A DNA stretch of 64,000 bases from Melastoma dodecandrum (taxonomy: Eukaryota; Streptophyta; Magnoliopsida; Myrtales; Melastomataceae), in NCBI GenBank assembly GCA_029817715.1, contig JARUPY010000409.1, positions 1 to 64,000 on the forward strand, written 5' to 3'. The translations under genes and the position numbers were made by a program. Below are positions 1-12,255 of the stretch, in pieces (position 1 is the stretch's first letter; the number at the start of each line of letters is the position of its first letter). A model generated the notes under the pieces. The model worked only from the letters and a program-made list of their open reading frames with translations. It was not told the DNA's origin and did no database searches.

Positions 1-1480
1 TTCCCATGACAGACCGTAGCTGCCAAGGCCAGTGTTTTAGGGAAAAGTATTACAGAGAGCCAAAGAAATCCCGGGGTCTTCCCCTTATCACTTGGTTAAA
101 TGTCCTTAGAAAAGAGCATGAATGAAGATCACTACGTGAGTGATTCAGGGCGATATCGTGTTCTATCGAATCTGAACCCTCAGTTAAGAAAGTGATGTTA
201 GAGCGTTTAAAGTTATGCTCTCGTCTGCCGTCACCACGTAGGACGTTCTCCCTGATTGCCGTTCCCGGGACCAAAAATCTATATCCAGTGCGCCGAATGC
301 AACGAGGGCCTAAATTTTGCCCCAGCACCGCATTTTTTTTACTGCATTACCAGCCATGGAGAAGTAGCCACAGAGGCTCATCTTGTTGTACTCCATGGCC
401 GGAGTCTGTGACAGAGAATTTTGTGATATATAATTTTAACTCTCGAGAATCAGTCATGACATCCCCTTAAAATTTCCATTTTGATTTTGTTAGCCAAAGA
501 AGCATCTAATGCTATATTTTTATAGCAATCTACATATTTCCTGGTTTTTTCTCGTTCATCGGTGATCGAAACCTGTTAATTGCGGGGACTCCAAAGGGAA
601 ACCTCTTTCGTCCGAATCTGCCCAACTTCCTGCAAGCATTGAATACTCCATAACTAGGTGAAGTAGCAAATCTGGAACTCCTCTCAATTGATGGATTCAT
701 CCAACCAGTTTAACTATAGACTGTAATGTACCACAAGGCACGAGATAGATAGTGACGCAACCCCGTAATTTAAACTACTATCAAGCACTTAGAGCATCCA
801 TGGGTAATGATGAAATTCCTCGCCACCACACGTCACTTCTGAATCCCACGGAATCCGCAGATAACCGCCAAACTGACATCAACACCTTCCCTCGTGGTTT
901 TGGGAGTCGGCAGTCTTGGCGGAACAGTCTCAGGATTGGATTTTCTACCGCCAAGAGCCATCCATGGTTTTGCTTAAAATCGACAGCAACTTTACACTGG
1001 TTCCAGTTAAATCCTTTGCCGATGCAAAGAGCACAAAAGACAAATCATGTTAGCATCATTAAGCAGAGTGATTGACCGATGGGAACCTCTGCAAATTGAG
1101 ATGATGGGCGAAGAGCAAAAATTAAAGATCGGGTTGCTTGAGCAGACAACTCATAAGCACAAAGCAAGGCAGCAACGATGTTAGACCAGTTTTCCAAGCG
1201 CCAAACTATGTTTAAGCAGATACCGGATATCCTGTTTATGAAGTAGTCTTCAAAAGCACAGAGAGAGAGATAGAAAGGGAATGAAGTAAACTGATATTTG
1301 ATGACTAAAACTGGTAGATGATCCCCCACTAAACACTGTCCACTCACTACCACCGTACAAATCACCCAAAACTAAAATAATCCCTATCCCAAATTTGGCA
1401 ACTGAGACCACCTGCGAAGGGGGCACTGCAAATAACCCGACCCTTGACTGTAAATTCTAAGGCAAAACAACGGCTAGTTT
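1..1480. other. Unassigned left-edge region
   Basis: No recognisable gene. On the minus strand there is an open stretch of about 80 codons across roughly 805-1045 and several short open frames, but none matches a family I know. The TGGGCC-type motifs at 1499-1540 would suit a promoter firing leftward, so this may be the 5' part (UTR, introns, small exons) of a minus-strand gene that continues past the left edge. That is inference only. Confidence 0.3.
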
Positions 1481-1498
1481 CTGATATTGTAACTTAAA

Positions 1499-1540
1499 TG
1501 GGCCTATGTGTAGGCCCATACTGGGAGCCCAAGAGGGCCC
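1499..1540. promoter_or_regulatory. Paired TGGGCC (site II) boxes
   Basis: Positions 1499-1518 read TGGGCCTATGTGTAGGCCCA, a near-perfect inverted repeat of TGGGCCTA, followed by another GGGCCCA a few bases on. TGGGCC/GGCCCA boxes are TCP-bound site II elements common in plant housekeeping promoters. The gene to the right (TZF) ends here rather than starts, so if functional this would drive a leftward gene. Confidence 0.35.
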
Positions 1541-2545
1541 ATATCCATCTCCCTGTCCCGTGTATTATTGAATTGATGGGGGAGAAAGAAAGGGAAGAAT
1601 TTTCCTTGGAAAAAAGTCGAGAGAACACACACCCCACCCCACCCCCCACCCTCCCATTTAATGAGGAAAGTGAGCTCAAACTTTCTTTTGTTGTCTAGTG
1701 GGCCACCCTTGGGATGAAAGTCTAAAGCCAGCGATTCATTGATGGCGATAAAGTGGGGACTCTGAGTGGTGGAAATAAAATGGAGTGGGCATCGACCATT
1801 ATTATTGCCTCTTTTGTAGTGTCTGGTTGGAAAAAATCCATGGCATGGGGCGGCTTAAAAAAGTCTGAAAACTGGGGAAAAAAGACATTCTCCCCCATTT
1901 AAGGGGGAGAGGGAGGGCCCCACCCCCATCCCCACCTCACAACATCCCTCCCTCCCTCCCTCATCATGTCGAAAACAATACCCCCCCCCCCCTGGCTACA
2001 GACCTAAACCCCCAACATGTATATAGTAGATTTTCCATCATTTTCAACACTGTCATCATGACCCAACAACCTCTGCCTCCACTGTCGACTTTTGATTGAT
2101 ACTCCTCCACTGTTTCAAGGTTATTGGGCACCGTCCTTCTGTGAAGTTAAGACAGATAATGTCCGAGAAACACCATCGAGAAATTCAGTTGATGCCAACA
2201 TCCAAAGAGGAGTGCGGAACACAGTATGACTCAAACACAATTAGTGCAACAAAAAAAGAATAGGGCCTTTTTTCTCATTTGTCCTCCTGTCCTCTGAAAG
2301 CATCTCCTAGAAAGAGCAGGGGAACAATTTTTTTTGTTTCCCTGTGCTTTTAATGCCTGAAGAATTCTCTCTACTTGCTTCTTTGTTTCATTCATCCCTT
2401 CAATCAACCCAGACAGAATAACATCCCATATCCCTAGCAAGTCATTTTTTTTTTTGTAAGAAATTTAATGAATAACACTGTCAATTGAATCATATATTGA
2501 GCCTATTCAGGAGAACTTCAGGGTGGTTTCCAAATCTGCTTTGGT
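1519..2545. other. Intergenic, 3' flank of TZF gene
   Basis: Low-complexity intergenic sequence with C-rich tracts (1622-1655, about 1915-1992 including CCCT repeats and a run of 12 C). The part nearest 2545 should hold the 3' UTR of the minus-strand TZF gene. No other gene is visible. Confidence 0.5.
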
Positions 2546-4549
2546 TTATGCCATCTGCTCCTGCTCTATGTACACCTGCTCTGCCCAAGAAGGGAGCAAT
2601 TCGTGGCTACCTCCCATTTCGTTATACATCTCGTCATCCGCAGCCGGGTCCCTCACCAGTGATCCAACCCACGACACGTCAGGCCTCGTCTACTGTGGGA
2701 GAAACCCAAGGGCCGGCGCTTGCCTTCGTGTTGCTTCTAAATCCGAAGGAAGTAGACTTCCTGAGCCGGTTCAGCTCATCACCCTGAACTCCCCAATCTA
2801 GTTTCCCATCAGGGGAGCTCCAGTTGGACATGTTAGGCTTCATTGAAGGCGAATTGGCCGACCCCATGATACTGGATCTTTGAGGGCCAGCACTGTGTGG
2901 TCAATAAACCTCTGGCTCCTCTTGGTCATTGCAGATGACCTAGAATTCATAACCGCTGCAGCCACCGAACTCGAAGAATCAAACATGTGAGGGGGTGACT
3001 TCCCAGAAGGTGAGGATGAGAGCCCATTTGGGTAGCTAGCACGAAGTGGGTTCATGTTTTGGCGGATTCGCATCCCAGTTGGAGATTGCATTTGGGTCGG
3101 AGGAGGAGTTGAGGCTTTCCCTTGGGACAAACCCTGCATCTGACACAAAATAAATGGGTCCAGAGAACCAAAGGTGTCTTCGAGGTTAGCCGGCTTCAGA
3201 TCACCGAGGACGCTCCCGAATTCATTCTTCCAGGAGGGGGAGGACAGGCTAGATATCTCCCCCATCAGCTTCTGCTGCTGGTGGCGAGCAGCTTGGTTTT
3301 CCAGAGCCAGCATTTCCAACTCCAAGTCCAGGTCGCGGGCACTGAGGGCTGCCTTAAGTCGACTTCCAGGTAGCTGCAGGGTCGGTGGAGTGAGGTTTAC
3401 CTTGTTTTGCCACATGCTCATGGCCTTGGGAGAGGAAGCCAAAGGCGACATGGGAGGTGTCGAGGAAGCAGGCAGAGGCAGAGACGAAGAATTGAGGGAC
3501 AATGGGCTCAGACCTTCCATTGGATTGGAACAGTATGATTTCGGAGATGGCATGGCAGAACCAGTAGCAGCAAAAACAGGACGCAGCTCTTCAGGCTTGT
3601 GCGCGAAGAAGCAGACTTTGCGGGCACATCCTATTTCATCCTTGCACAACCTGGTCCTGTACTGAGCAGGATGCAGCCAGGACTCGAAAACCCCATGCGC
3701 ATATTCACAAGCATCACCTTTTTGGCATGATCCCTTACGGAATTCAGGACATGGAACACAACTGTAGGGATACTTCCTGGGGTCTCTCCTCCTGGCGTTC
3801 TCTCCCGGGTGCACAAATGGGCACTCCGTCCAATCGTGCGAGTAAGCCCTCGAGCAAGGCTTGACTTTGAAGGTGTACATCCTGAATTCATCGGTTCCAT
3901 AAATCCTGTTATTAATATCGGGAAGAGAGATGTCTACTGGATACTCTTTTCTCTCATTTCCTTCCTTCGGAGGCTGAGGAACCGCCTCAAACAGGGCACC
4001 ATCTTCTTCAGCTGAACATCCCTTCAGCAGCAATCTCAGGGCCCGAATCCTTGAACCGCCACGGGACTTTGCCGAAGGGTCAAGGGCAATCACATCGATC
4101 GGTTTATTCCCATTGACATCTCCACGCTCAGGGTCAGCTGAAGCATTGAGCAAAAGCTTGACAACGTCGAGGCAAGAAGAACCACCCGCAACCACACAGT
4201 GGAGCGCAGTGGCCTCATCCAAACCACAAGCCCTATTGACATCAATTTTTCCAGAATCGATGATGTACTTCAACACATCAGTGCTGCCAAACAAGGCAGC
4301 TATCATGAGAGGCGTCCGCTGTTGAAAACCCATCTTCTTCGAACCAAATCCTCTCCCATACCAAGGGCTCGCCTCATCAACATCACAGCCCCTCTCTTCA
4401 ACCTCCTTCCTGAAGGCAGAAAGGTCGTCACAGGCAGCCAGCTCGAGCAGGACCGAACACGTCGAGGTAGTTCTGTCATCCCCCTTGCAGTAATCCCCAT
4501 CCATGACAAAATCAGCAGGGAAAAGCTTGCTTTTGGACCCCTTGCACAT
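2546..4549 (-). CDS. TZF: Ankyrin / tandem CCCH zinc-finger protein (RR-TZF), C-terminus frameshifted
   Basis: Plant arginine-rich tandem zinc-finger protein of the TZF9/SZF1/SZF2 group, RNA-binding regulators of stress and hormone responses found in cytoplasmic granules. I chose the start at 4549 (MCKGSKSK) because MC-G-K-type starts are typical of the group; an upstream in-frame Met at 4687 is unlikely. Ankyrin repeats span about residues 78-155. The RR region includes the [16 protein letters not shown] block. Finger 1 is C267-x7-C-x5-C-x3-H285; after 16 residues finger 2 is C302-x5-C-x4-C-x3-H317, the exact plant spacing. The conserved C-terminal [17 protein letters not shown] block is in another frame: one base is missing at about 2880-2905 and one is extra near 2684, after which the frame recovers, reads [10 protein letters not shown] and ends at the TAA at 2546-2548. 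Repaired length would be about 667 aa. Single-exon coding region, as usual. The frameshifts are sequence errors or a recent lesion. Confidence 0.9.
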
Positions 4550-5945
4550 GATTGCGCCTGCTGCACAAGGGAAGGACAAAATCAGCCCAAATCCCTGACG
4601 AGATATACAGGCAGCAAGCAGTGGGCAGGAATAGCAGTCAAAAAGAGGGGAACACAAGAAGGTGAACCACCCAAAGGGACAATTCAAAGGCCAATCTTAA
4701 AAAGGGAACTAGGCATTAAAGATCCATGAAGGGTCAATCCTCTCTGCCAGCGACCAATGACTATAAAAAAAAGGGAAAATAAAATTAAAAAACCCCGGCC
4801 ACATCCCTTGAATGGCAAGGCAAGCAAAGGATTCAAAGAGGGCCGCCATGGGGGGAACAAGTCAAAGAAACCCCATCAAACGAAGAAAACACCCACTCCT
4901 CAAATCAACAACAACAAAAATCCAAAACACATGCATGAAATCTGAAGTCACCCACTTGGAAGAACACACACCCCGTAACCAGCGATACTAAAACAATACC
5001 TCGAAAACCCAAACTGGGAAGGAAGAAGACGGGGAACCCAGCAAAACCCAAGTGAGAGGGGATGGAGATGGAGATGGGAAAAGGGGGGGGGGGATTTGAA
5101 AGGAACAAGAAAAGACGCGAGCTTTTCTATTTGTCTGGGGAAAAGGGGTGTTGGGGAAGGAAGGAAGGTGTGAATTTTCTTCAACTTCTACTTCTTCTTC
5201 TTCGGCTTCCTCTTCTCTTTTTCTAATCTCTCTCTTAAAACATTTGGGTGTGGGCGTTGGTTGGTTCGTCGTCTGTCCTTTTCAAGTCAAACAACAACGG
5301 GTTGGGATGGGAAGACGCTCTCTCTCCCTTCTTATCTATCTATCCCTGCGCCTGTCTCAATCCTCCTTTTTGTCCGAAACAAAATATTCAAATACATTGG
5401 ACGAATGAACTATTTTAATAATAAAAAAAAAACGAAATAAAATATTTGGTTGTTTTAATTTTCTACAAGTCTTTTGGTGGCGGGGTCGGATGATGACGAT
5501 GAATCATGGATGTAGATGTGGATGGGGATGGTGATTGGGTGAGATAGAGAACCAAAAGTTGAGTTGGAAATGTGGATGAGAGATTCTTATGATTCAAATT
5601 CAGAAAAGCTTATTATGAATAATATAATTAATTGATCCAAACCCACCGACTCCAAAATTCCCTTTTACCCTTTTCTTTTTCCACAATTATTTATAATAAT
5701 ATTTAATATTAATAATATGAGGCACAACGGCTACCTGCAGGAAAAGACATACACGCGTTTCTCTCTTTTTTAAAAGGGAAGGGAAAGGTAAAGTGGGTCA
5801 ATAATGTTCTGGTGACTCAGCCCAGTATACACACCATCTTCCATTTTACTTACCAACGTCAAATTCTAACTGTTTCGATTGATTTGGGTTTTTTTAAGTT
5901 TAGACCTCCCAATCCCAACCCAACCAATATCTAGACATCTACTAC
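4550..5945. promoter_or_regulatory. TZF upstream region and Alfin-like 3' flank
   Basis: Spacer between the TZF start and the stop codon of the next minus-strand gene. It should contain the TZF 5' UTR (possibly with an intron) and promoter, then the 3' UTR of the Alfin-like gene near 5945. It has a CT-rich tract (about 5160-5350, GA-rich in the TZF sense), a run of G near 5087-5096 and AT-rich sequence at 5400-5720. I could not pick a TATA box or transcription start with confidence. Confidence 0.35.
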
Positions 5946-7944
5946 TTACTGCCTGCTCTTTTTCGAGGCACAAGTCGGGCACTTGTACTGCTTCATGTTT
6001 TCTGCTTTTGCCGGAGTTATCCTCACGCACTTCCCGTGGAACCACCCCTCGCACACGTCGCAGCATATCCAGAACTCATCCGCGCTGTAGTTCCCCCCGC
6101 AGCTCCCGCACTGGGTGTCGCTGTGCTCGTCTTCCTCCTCCCCATTGCTCTCCTCCAATGATTTTGATCTTCTTCTTGCCTGCCCCTCGCTCAATCTCTG
6201 CACCCGGGAAGACATTACAATATTAATTTCTTTCTTTACCCGATCCTTCTACAGATCATTCAGTTAAGGCCAGAGGGTGTAGGTTTATTCACCTTGGTAC
6301 TGTTCTTTGATTTGCTTCCGACGATGTCGACACTGGGCTTGTCTTTTAAGGGCTTCCTTTCGGTCACTACTTCAAAGAGGGTTGGCAGGTCGTTGATCAG
6401 GCTGAACAGCCGCTTCCTGATGAGAAAAGGAAAGACCGCGCTTGTCAAGTGAACCCCCCCTATATTTGAACGGAAGATTGGATATGGCTTACAGACTATA
6501 TAGTTCAGGAAATTAACTACTCAAGAGGTTCAGATGGATACATCATGGCCAACCTTCCACGATAAATTCCAAAGTACCAAATCGATGTAGATAAAGAAGC
6601 ACTAATCCCAGGTACCAACCATCTGTAACTTGCACAATTCAACATAGCTTCCACGTCGGAAGAAGGCCTTATTATCAACAACGTAATAATAATAATGATA
6701 ATCAAACTCTAACATATGGTAATGCTCCTTGTTTGAATCTATACCTCTGCTGCTTTAAAGAAGTTTTAGAGAGTTAATACACTGGGGAGGAACATGATGC
6801 AAAAGACATAAGCAACTGGAGGTCCGATAAGGATTTTCCCCAAATTAACATACATAATTTGACGAACGAGGTGCTTTGTTGAAATGCAATGTAGCCAGGA
6901 CGTTCCATTAAACCATGCTGTGAAGGAAATGAGGAAAATGAGACGACTTCATGCAATAGTATACCTCTCATTACGGTTAAGTTGTGCACCAAAATAGAAG
7001 GCCACGGACAGGAGCCAACAATCACTGTGAACAGCAACCAACGAAAGCCAATCCTTGCGTTTCATCCCATCCCTGGCAAAATTAATACCCAAAGCCGGCT
7101 CAGGAAGCTCGGGGGGCACTTCCTCCGCAGGAAGAGCCACCTCCCAGGATTCATTTGCATGTCCATACAAACACAAGTTCTCCTTCTCTGCAGAAAAAAA
7201 GAAAGAAAAGGAAGCAAACAAAATCTCAAATCGCATGCATCTCTCAACAGTGCACAAAGTCCTCTAGTTACTGTGAAGAGAAACAATCACAGAACAGCTC
7301 ACACTAAAGCAAGTTCTGTACTTGCATTACCCTTTTCAAGCGAAACTCGCATCCCCTACATGTTCGACCGTAGTCCTTGTGTAAGGGTTACGATCACTGA
7401 CAGAGTAGAAATTTGGAAAATTCACATCAACCCGTAACATATAGACCAGAAACCACTTCCCATCACAGGCCTAGCCGTCTTAATAATAATCTGGAAGCAT
7501 CACAATAACACTTTGCATCCAATCCCTCTGCGATCAGTCAGTCAACAACCAGACTCGAAAACTATGAAAAGCTCTTGAAAGAATCAAACGATAAACGAAG
7601 AGCCCACGTCCGCAAGACCCTTCCATTCACACCCACCACGACATCGGAACGAACACAAAGCGATAAACTTCAAACTAACCCGGATCACAGAGGGCGTAGA
7701 ACTCGTCCACTTCTGAAAACAAATAAAAAACGCAGAGAAACAATCAGCAACCATGGAAATGGAATCAGAACAGTAGATCTGAACCCATAAACCAACTCTT
7801 CCCTTAACATGCAAATCCTAGGGGGGAGGGGGCGAGGCGAATACCGTAAACCAGGGCCCGGACGAGAGCATCACGACGAGCGGAATAATCCTTGAAGATC
7901 TCCTCGACAGTACGAGGGCTCCAGGATGAGACAGAAGAAGCCAT
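5946..7944 (-). CDS. AL: Alfin-like PHD finger protein
   Basis: Complete five-exon gene for a nuclear Alfin1-like protein of 243 aa; the family reads H3K4me3 through its PHD finger. Exons on the minus strand: 7944-7845, 7712-7680, 7187-6965, 6416-6293, 6197-5946. All introns are GT-AG and the exon lengths (100, 33, 223, 124, 252) sum to 732 nt in frame. The N-terminal Alfin domain runs from [12 protein letters not shown] through EKENLCLYG and [20 protein letters not shown] to [18 protein letters not shown] basic/acidic linker ([15 protein letters not shown]) follows, then the C-terminal C4HC3 PHD finger: CGSC, WICCDVC, WFHGKC, KCPTC. The start at 7944 gives [15 protein letters not shown], as in the family; an in-frame upstream Met at 7992 lacks support. 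No coding damage. Normal family length is about 240-260 aa. Confidence 0.94.
7680..7712 (-). other. AL: 33-nt microexon of the Alfin-like gene
   Basis: Exon 2 of the Alfin-like gene is only 33 nt. It is bounded by ttttcag upstream and gttag downstream and joins phase-1 ends on both sides. It encodes [10 protein letters not shown] plus split codons, matching the family's conserved DVEEFYQQCDP segment. It is easily missed by gene finders. Confidence 0.85.
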
Positions 7945-8237
7945 TTCGCAAACCCTTCCCCCAGATGTTCCAAAAAAAAAAATGACGTCCACTACGCTTC
8001 CATACGACCACTAGATCTGCAGAAACCTCGGCCCCCTATAATGAATACAAAGTGAAGCGTCTTTTCCAGCTTTGAGCGGCTTGAGAAATAAGATTCAACG
8101 ATGCCAGATAACAGATGGAGACACAGAGAAATGGGAAAGGAAAGATTCGACGAGGGTTTGGGAGAGGAAGAGCGGTCGTCCGTTTCGCCGCTGATAAGTG
8201 TTTCGTACGAGGTCACGTCACCAAGGTATTGGCTCTT

Positions 8238-8285
8238 TGGGCCTATTCTAATTGGGCCTTTGACCATGAGCCCGAACATTGGGCC
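8238..8285. promoter_or_regulatory. Three TGGGCC boxes upstream of Alfin-like gene
   Basis: TGGGCC occurs at 8238-8243, 8253-8258 and 8280-8285, about 300-340 bases upstream of the Alfin-like start codon. Clusters of this site II element are bound by TCP factors and are typical of promoters of broadly expressed plant genes. The motifs are seen; the function is inferred. Confidence 0.5.
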
Positions 8286-8359
8286 TTCATCGGTACCAGT
8301 TTCGATGGGACCAAAACCACTGACTTATAACATTTGGATATTAACGAAGGATATATGAT

Positions 8360-8639
8360 ATTTGGATGTTAACGAACACGTAGAGGCCGCATGTAAAATA
8401 AATGAAGACGTAAATGCAAATAAAATAATAACTAAATAAATAAATCATTTAAACCATTTTCTAAAAGAAAAGGAATAATGAAGAGGATTGTTCTTGTTGT
8501 GCTGATCCACGAACGCCGCCTCGAGTTGTTTCATCCTCCTCATCTAGTGTCGATGAAGGATACAATGAAGAATCTAATCAATCAATTCACCTTATGTATC
8601 GACCTCAGTCGCACTTATGGAGATTTGGATTTTTTACTC
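8360..8639. other. Spacer left of hAT insertion
   Basis: AT-rich spacer, then a short plus-strand open frame from 8478 that is interrupted by the hAT element. With the element and one target-site copy removed, the frame would run on into 12264 onward and stop after about 79 codons. I do not recognise it, so it may be chance. Confidence 0.3.
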
Positions 8640-8647
8640 GTGATGAG
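8640..8647. repeat. hAT target site duplication, left copy
   Basis: GTGATGAG immediately outside the left inverted repeat. It matches 7 of 8 bases of the right copy GTGATGAA. Confidence 0.8.
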
Positions 8648-9282
8648 AAAGGGTGTTAATGAGCCGAGTCGGGCTCGAACACTCCCTATCCGAGTTTGGC
8701 CCAAGTAAAATTTTATCAGGCTTGAGCCTGAATCCGAGCTTAATCGGACTTTATTAAGTCGAGCCCGGGCCTGAGCCCGTGAAAAAAATTTTAGCCCGAG
8801 TCCGAGTCAGAACCCGAATCGCCTCAATTTTTTTTTTCAAAATTTAATCACTCTTAACATTTGAGAAATATTAAAAATCGAAGAAATTCCAAAAAATTCC
8901 TCACAAAGATATGGTTGTCCAAGCAAATTCAAATCACAATAAATAAATTATCAATCATTTAAAACTTCAATACCCCCAAAAGAGTAAAAAAATAGATAAA
9001 CGAAGTCAAGCATCGAATTTCTTGTAAAATATGATGTAATTTAAGACGTTCCAAGATCGTCATTCTCTAGACCGATGATTTTCTTCTCGCCCTTCTTTCA
9101 TTTCCGCTCCCTCTACTTGTTATCATTATGAAAACAACATTATAATTATAATAAAAATAAAAAAGCAATCTCAATTGTTATGTTGTTACCATCAAGGATT
9201 TGGGAGCGTGACTTCTATTGGCTCCTTATTAATCTGCGAACATATGATTGTGTAAAATAATTTTTAAATGAAATAGAAAATG

Positions 9283-11300
9283 TCAAAGGATATTTCTCAT
9301 AGAAAGCACCTTATTGGCCTTCTTGATTTTGTGTTGATTTTTGAGCCAATCATCCCCACAAATAGGCATTTGCACAGTTTTTGGAAGTAACGATGAACGA
9401 TATGCATTAATAACTCTTCCACCAGCGCTAAATGTGGCTTCCGAAGCCACACTAGTAATGGGAATCGGAAGAATATCCCGTGCCATTTTCGACAATATAT
9501 TATACTTCGACGCATTAAATTTCCACCACTCCAACACATCAAATGTAGCATCTCCAATAGTTCTGTCATTCATATAACAATCCTCATCAAGATAAATATC
9601 CAACTCAGACTTTCCAGAATGAGTGCTATCTACGAGCCTTTTCTTTTTAAACTCTGCAAACTCGGTCCAACAAGGCTCTGAAGATGAGGTCGACGATTGA
9701 GTGGTTCCATCAGTAAAACTTTCAGCCTCCGAACAATGCTCACCAGTCGTGCTTTGACTTTCCAAAATATATGCCTCATATATATTTTATGAAGTACGAC
9801 TAATCTCTTTAATATTGAATTTGGCATCCTCTGCTGAGTAGAGCTTTAGAAAACAAAACTCAATCAGCATGAACTTGTTTCTTGGGTCTAACACCGCCGC
9901 TACAACAATCAACAAGTTACATTCACCTCACTATTTGTCAAATTTCTCTTTCATACTTCTCACCATCTTAAATAGAAAATGACGATCATCATTGATCTCG
10001 ATAACCTTCCTATCCAACATCATTTTTACCCTAAAAACATCATGAAGGAATAGGTTCAAAGTAGGATACTCACTACCTGAAATGGTTTTAGTGACATAGT
10101 TAAAAACCTCCAATACGTCACAAACTTGTTTGACCTTTGTCCAATCATCAGCGGTTCGGCAAGACTTATAGCTTGGTTCTCGCTCCATGTAGTCGGGAAA
10201 AACATCCTTAAACCTCATTTCCCGTGTCAACATATCAAACGTTGAATTCCATCTTATTTTGCACTCAATGTTGAGTTTTCTGAAGGGTATCTGCAATTGT
10301 TGCGAGATATTGGCAAACAACCTAAGTCATGCCTCACTTTAGTTGATAAAGACCACACTATCATGAACTTTTTGAATAATCTTCTCTATTTCAATAAGAC
10401 CATCTTGAACCATAATGTTGAAGATGTGAGGACAACAACACACATGTAACAATCAACCATTGCAAAGCAACTGCTTATTCTTTGAGAAAGAGTCTCTCAA
10501 ATATCTCAATGCTACATCATTCTAACGGTTATTGCAATTAGCTATCATAGATAAAACGAATAATGTCAAAAAATTTTCAATAAAGAGAAATGAATAATAA
10601 GTAACAATATAATAATAACTAAGAATTATCTCGTACCTTATTCTCAATCCCCCATTCCTTTAAACATTTGTAAATTGCATATGATATGTCTAATCCACGT
10701 AGGAGCCAGATGAATGAAATTCAAAACTATTTTTTGGAGTTTCCATTGTTGATCAACAAAATGGCCAGTGACTTCCTTATACTCAATACGTTGACATGAT
10801 GACTTTCACATATCAGTAGTGATACTAATCGCACTTATATCTTTAAACATGTTAAAGATACGTTGTTTCTCTAACTCATACACTTTGAAGCAATCATTCT
10901 TGACGGTGTGACGTGATAACCTTTTCCATTGAGGCACTCCACACATTTGCATAAGGTTAAAAGCCTTCTTCTCCGACAATCGAAAATGAATGCTCATGCA
11001 TCATTATCCAATGAGCTACAACCTCCCTCATTTTATCCATATCAAGAATACCATCCTTAAAAGCTGATGAAATTACCTTTGCGGGAGCATCATCGCATCT
11101 GAAAGTTAATTTTTGTTGCCTTTGTTAGGAGATTTTGTAAGTACAACTGTCTAAATGTCTCTTCAGGTGGCTTGTACTCGAACTTTTATATGTTAATTGC
11201 GGCTTGCAATATTTGCATTCCGCTTTCTTAACTCCGTTTTTGTCGGTCACGATTGTCATCCCATCCCTGCTAGAAGAAGTTTTCGCTCTCTTCTTTACGA
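9283..11300 (-). pseudogene. hAT transposase remnant
   Basis: Broken transposase in several frames. From the N-terminal side on the minus strand: a BED-type zinc-finger trace near 11130-11260; a segment at 10806-10997 with RHTVKNDCFKVYELEKQR and ending SITTDM, as in the catalytic-domain entry of plant hAT proteins; a segment at 9931-10320 with CKIRWNSTFDMLTREMRF (RNase-H-fold part); and the C-terminal hAT dimerisation domain at 9283-9765, with LDIYLDE, FDVLEWWKFNASKYNILSKM and SVASEATFSAGGRV. Stops and frameshifts separate these blocks, so the element cannot encode its own transposase. The domain order matches RICESLEEPER/DAYSLEEPER-like proteins. Confidence 0.85.
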
Positions 11301-11679
11301 AAAACTCTTCTGATTGAAGGATTTCCTCCGAATATTGGATTCGACTCGAGATCCCGATTCCATTTAAATTCCTAATAATTAAAACACATTATATTCAATT
11401 AGTGAGGCACAAAGCAGATAATGAAATGATATTCATAACACAAACAGACGGACAAAAGAAACATCTTGGAGAACGGCAGAGCAGACGAGATGCAACACAA
11501 AAAAAAAATTAAAAATGAATTTACAAAGTATCAAACGAGTATAAAACAAAATGATTTTCCATGTTCCAAATCATATCTTCTCAATTTTGTTCACATAATT
11601 AGGAAATAAAATATAACATAATCTACAAAAAAACATAACATGAAAAAATTAAATTCATTAAAAAGAAAAAGGGAAGAGA

Positions 11680-11790
11680 CATGGGACGGATGGGGGAGGG
11701 GGATGGGGATGGGGAAGGGGAACGGGACAAAAGGGAGGGGTAGACTTGGTGAAGGAGACGGGGAGAGACCGGATGAGACATACGGGATGG
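11680..11790. repeat. GGGGAT-rich simple repeat inside hAT
   Basis: Purine-rich, G-rich low-complexity tract made of ggggat/ggggaa/gggag steps within the hAT element. The open frames crossing it on both strands are compositional, not genes. Confidence 0.7.
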
Positions 11791-12255
11791 GGATGGTGGG
11801 AGATCGGAGGGCAAGTGACATCTAGCCGTGACATCTAAAAATTCAGGGACACTTTACAAAATAACCAGGTTCTCCACACTTGAAGCAAGTTGCCATCTAG
11901 TCCATGATCTGATTTACTGTGATGGACAAACATGAGATTGAAAGAAAGAAAGAAAACCTAAGTGTAATCCGGTGAGCTTCTCGATGGCTTCGTGAAGTGG
12001 ATGGAGAACGATGAAGAAGAGGGAAAGCTTTAAAAGTTTTTATTAATTTTCATAATATTTATTATAAAAATTATTGAGCCGGACCGGATAGTTTGTTGGG
12101 TTAGTAAATAAGCCTGAGCCCGGCTGACTTCCAAAAAATAAGATAGAGTCCGAGCACGATCCCGTCAATATTTGAATTATGTCGAGCAGGGCTCGGGCCA
12201 AGAGATGAGCCAAGCCGGATAGTTCGTGAGCCGACCCTGCTCATTAACACCCCTA

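Larger units (their letters stand above)
8648..12255 (-). mobile_element. Degenerate hAT (Ac/DAYSLEEPER-type) DNA transposon
   Basis: A 3.6-kb element. The left end reads AAAGGGTGTTAATGAGC and the right end, on the other strand, TAGGGGTGTTAATGAGC, forming a terminal inverted repeat of about 17 bp. Flanking 8-mers GTGATGAG (8640-8647) and GTGATGAA (12256-12263) are an 8-bp target duplication with one mismatch, diagnostic of hAT. Both subterminal regions are crowded with GAGCCCG/CGAGTC-like motifs (about 8660-8820 and 12075-12240), as expected for transposase-binding sites. The interior encodes a broken transposase on the minus strand. Confidence 0.9.

Noticed and set aside
192..470. Possible small gene at the left edge (92 codons)
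   Set aside because: No start context, domain or codon pattern to support it; an equal-length frame occurs on the other strand.
3174..3665. 163-codon open frame antisense to the TZF gene
   Set aside because: It is a shadow of the zinc-finger gene's coding strand; its composition mirrors the conserved protein and it has no recognisable domain.
4199..4729. 176-codon open frame antisense to the TZF N-terminus
   Set aside because: It lies over the ankyrin-coding region in the opposite frame; no family match.
7804..7992. Upstream Met of the Alfin-like gene at 7992
   Set aside because: The leader it adds ([10 protein letters not shown]…) is not found in the family; [15 protein letters not shown] at 7944 matches the usual start.
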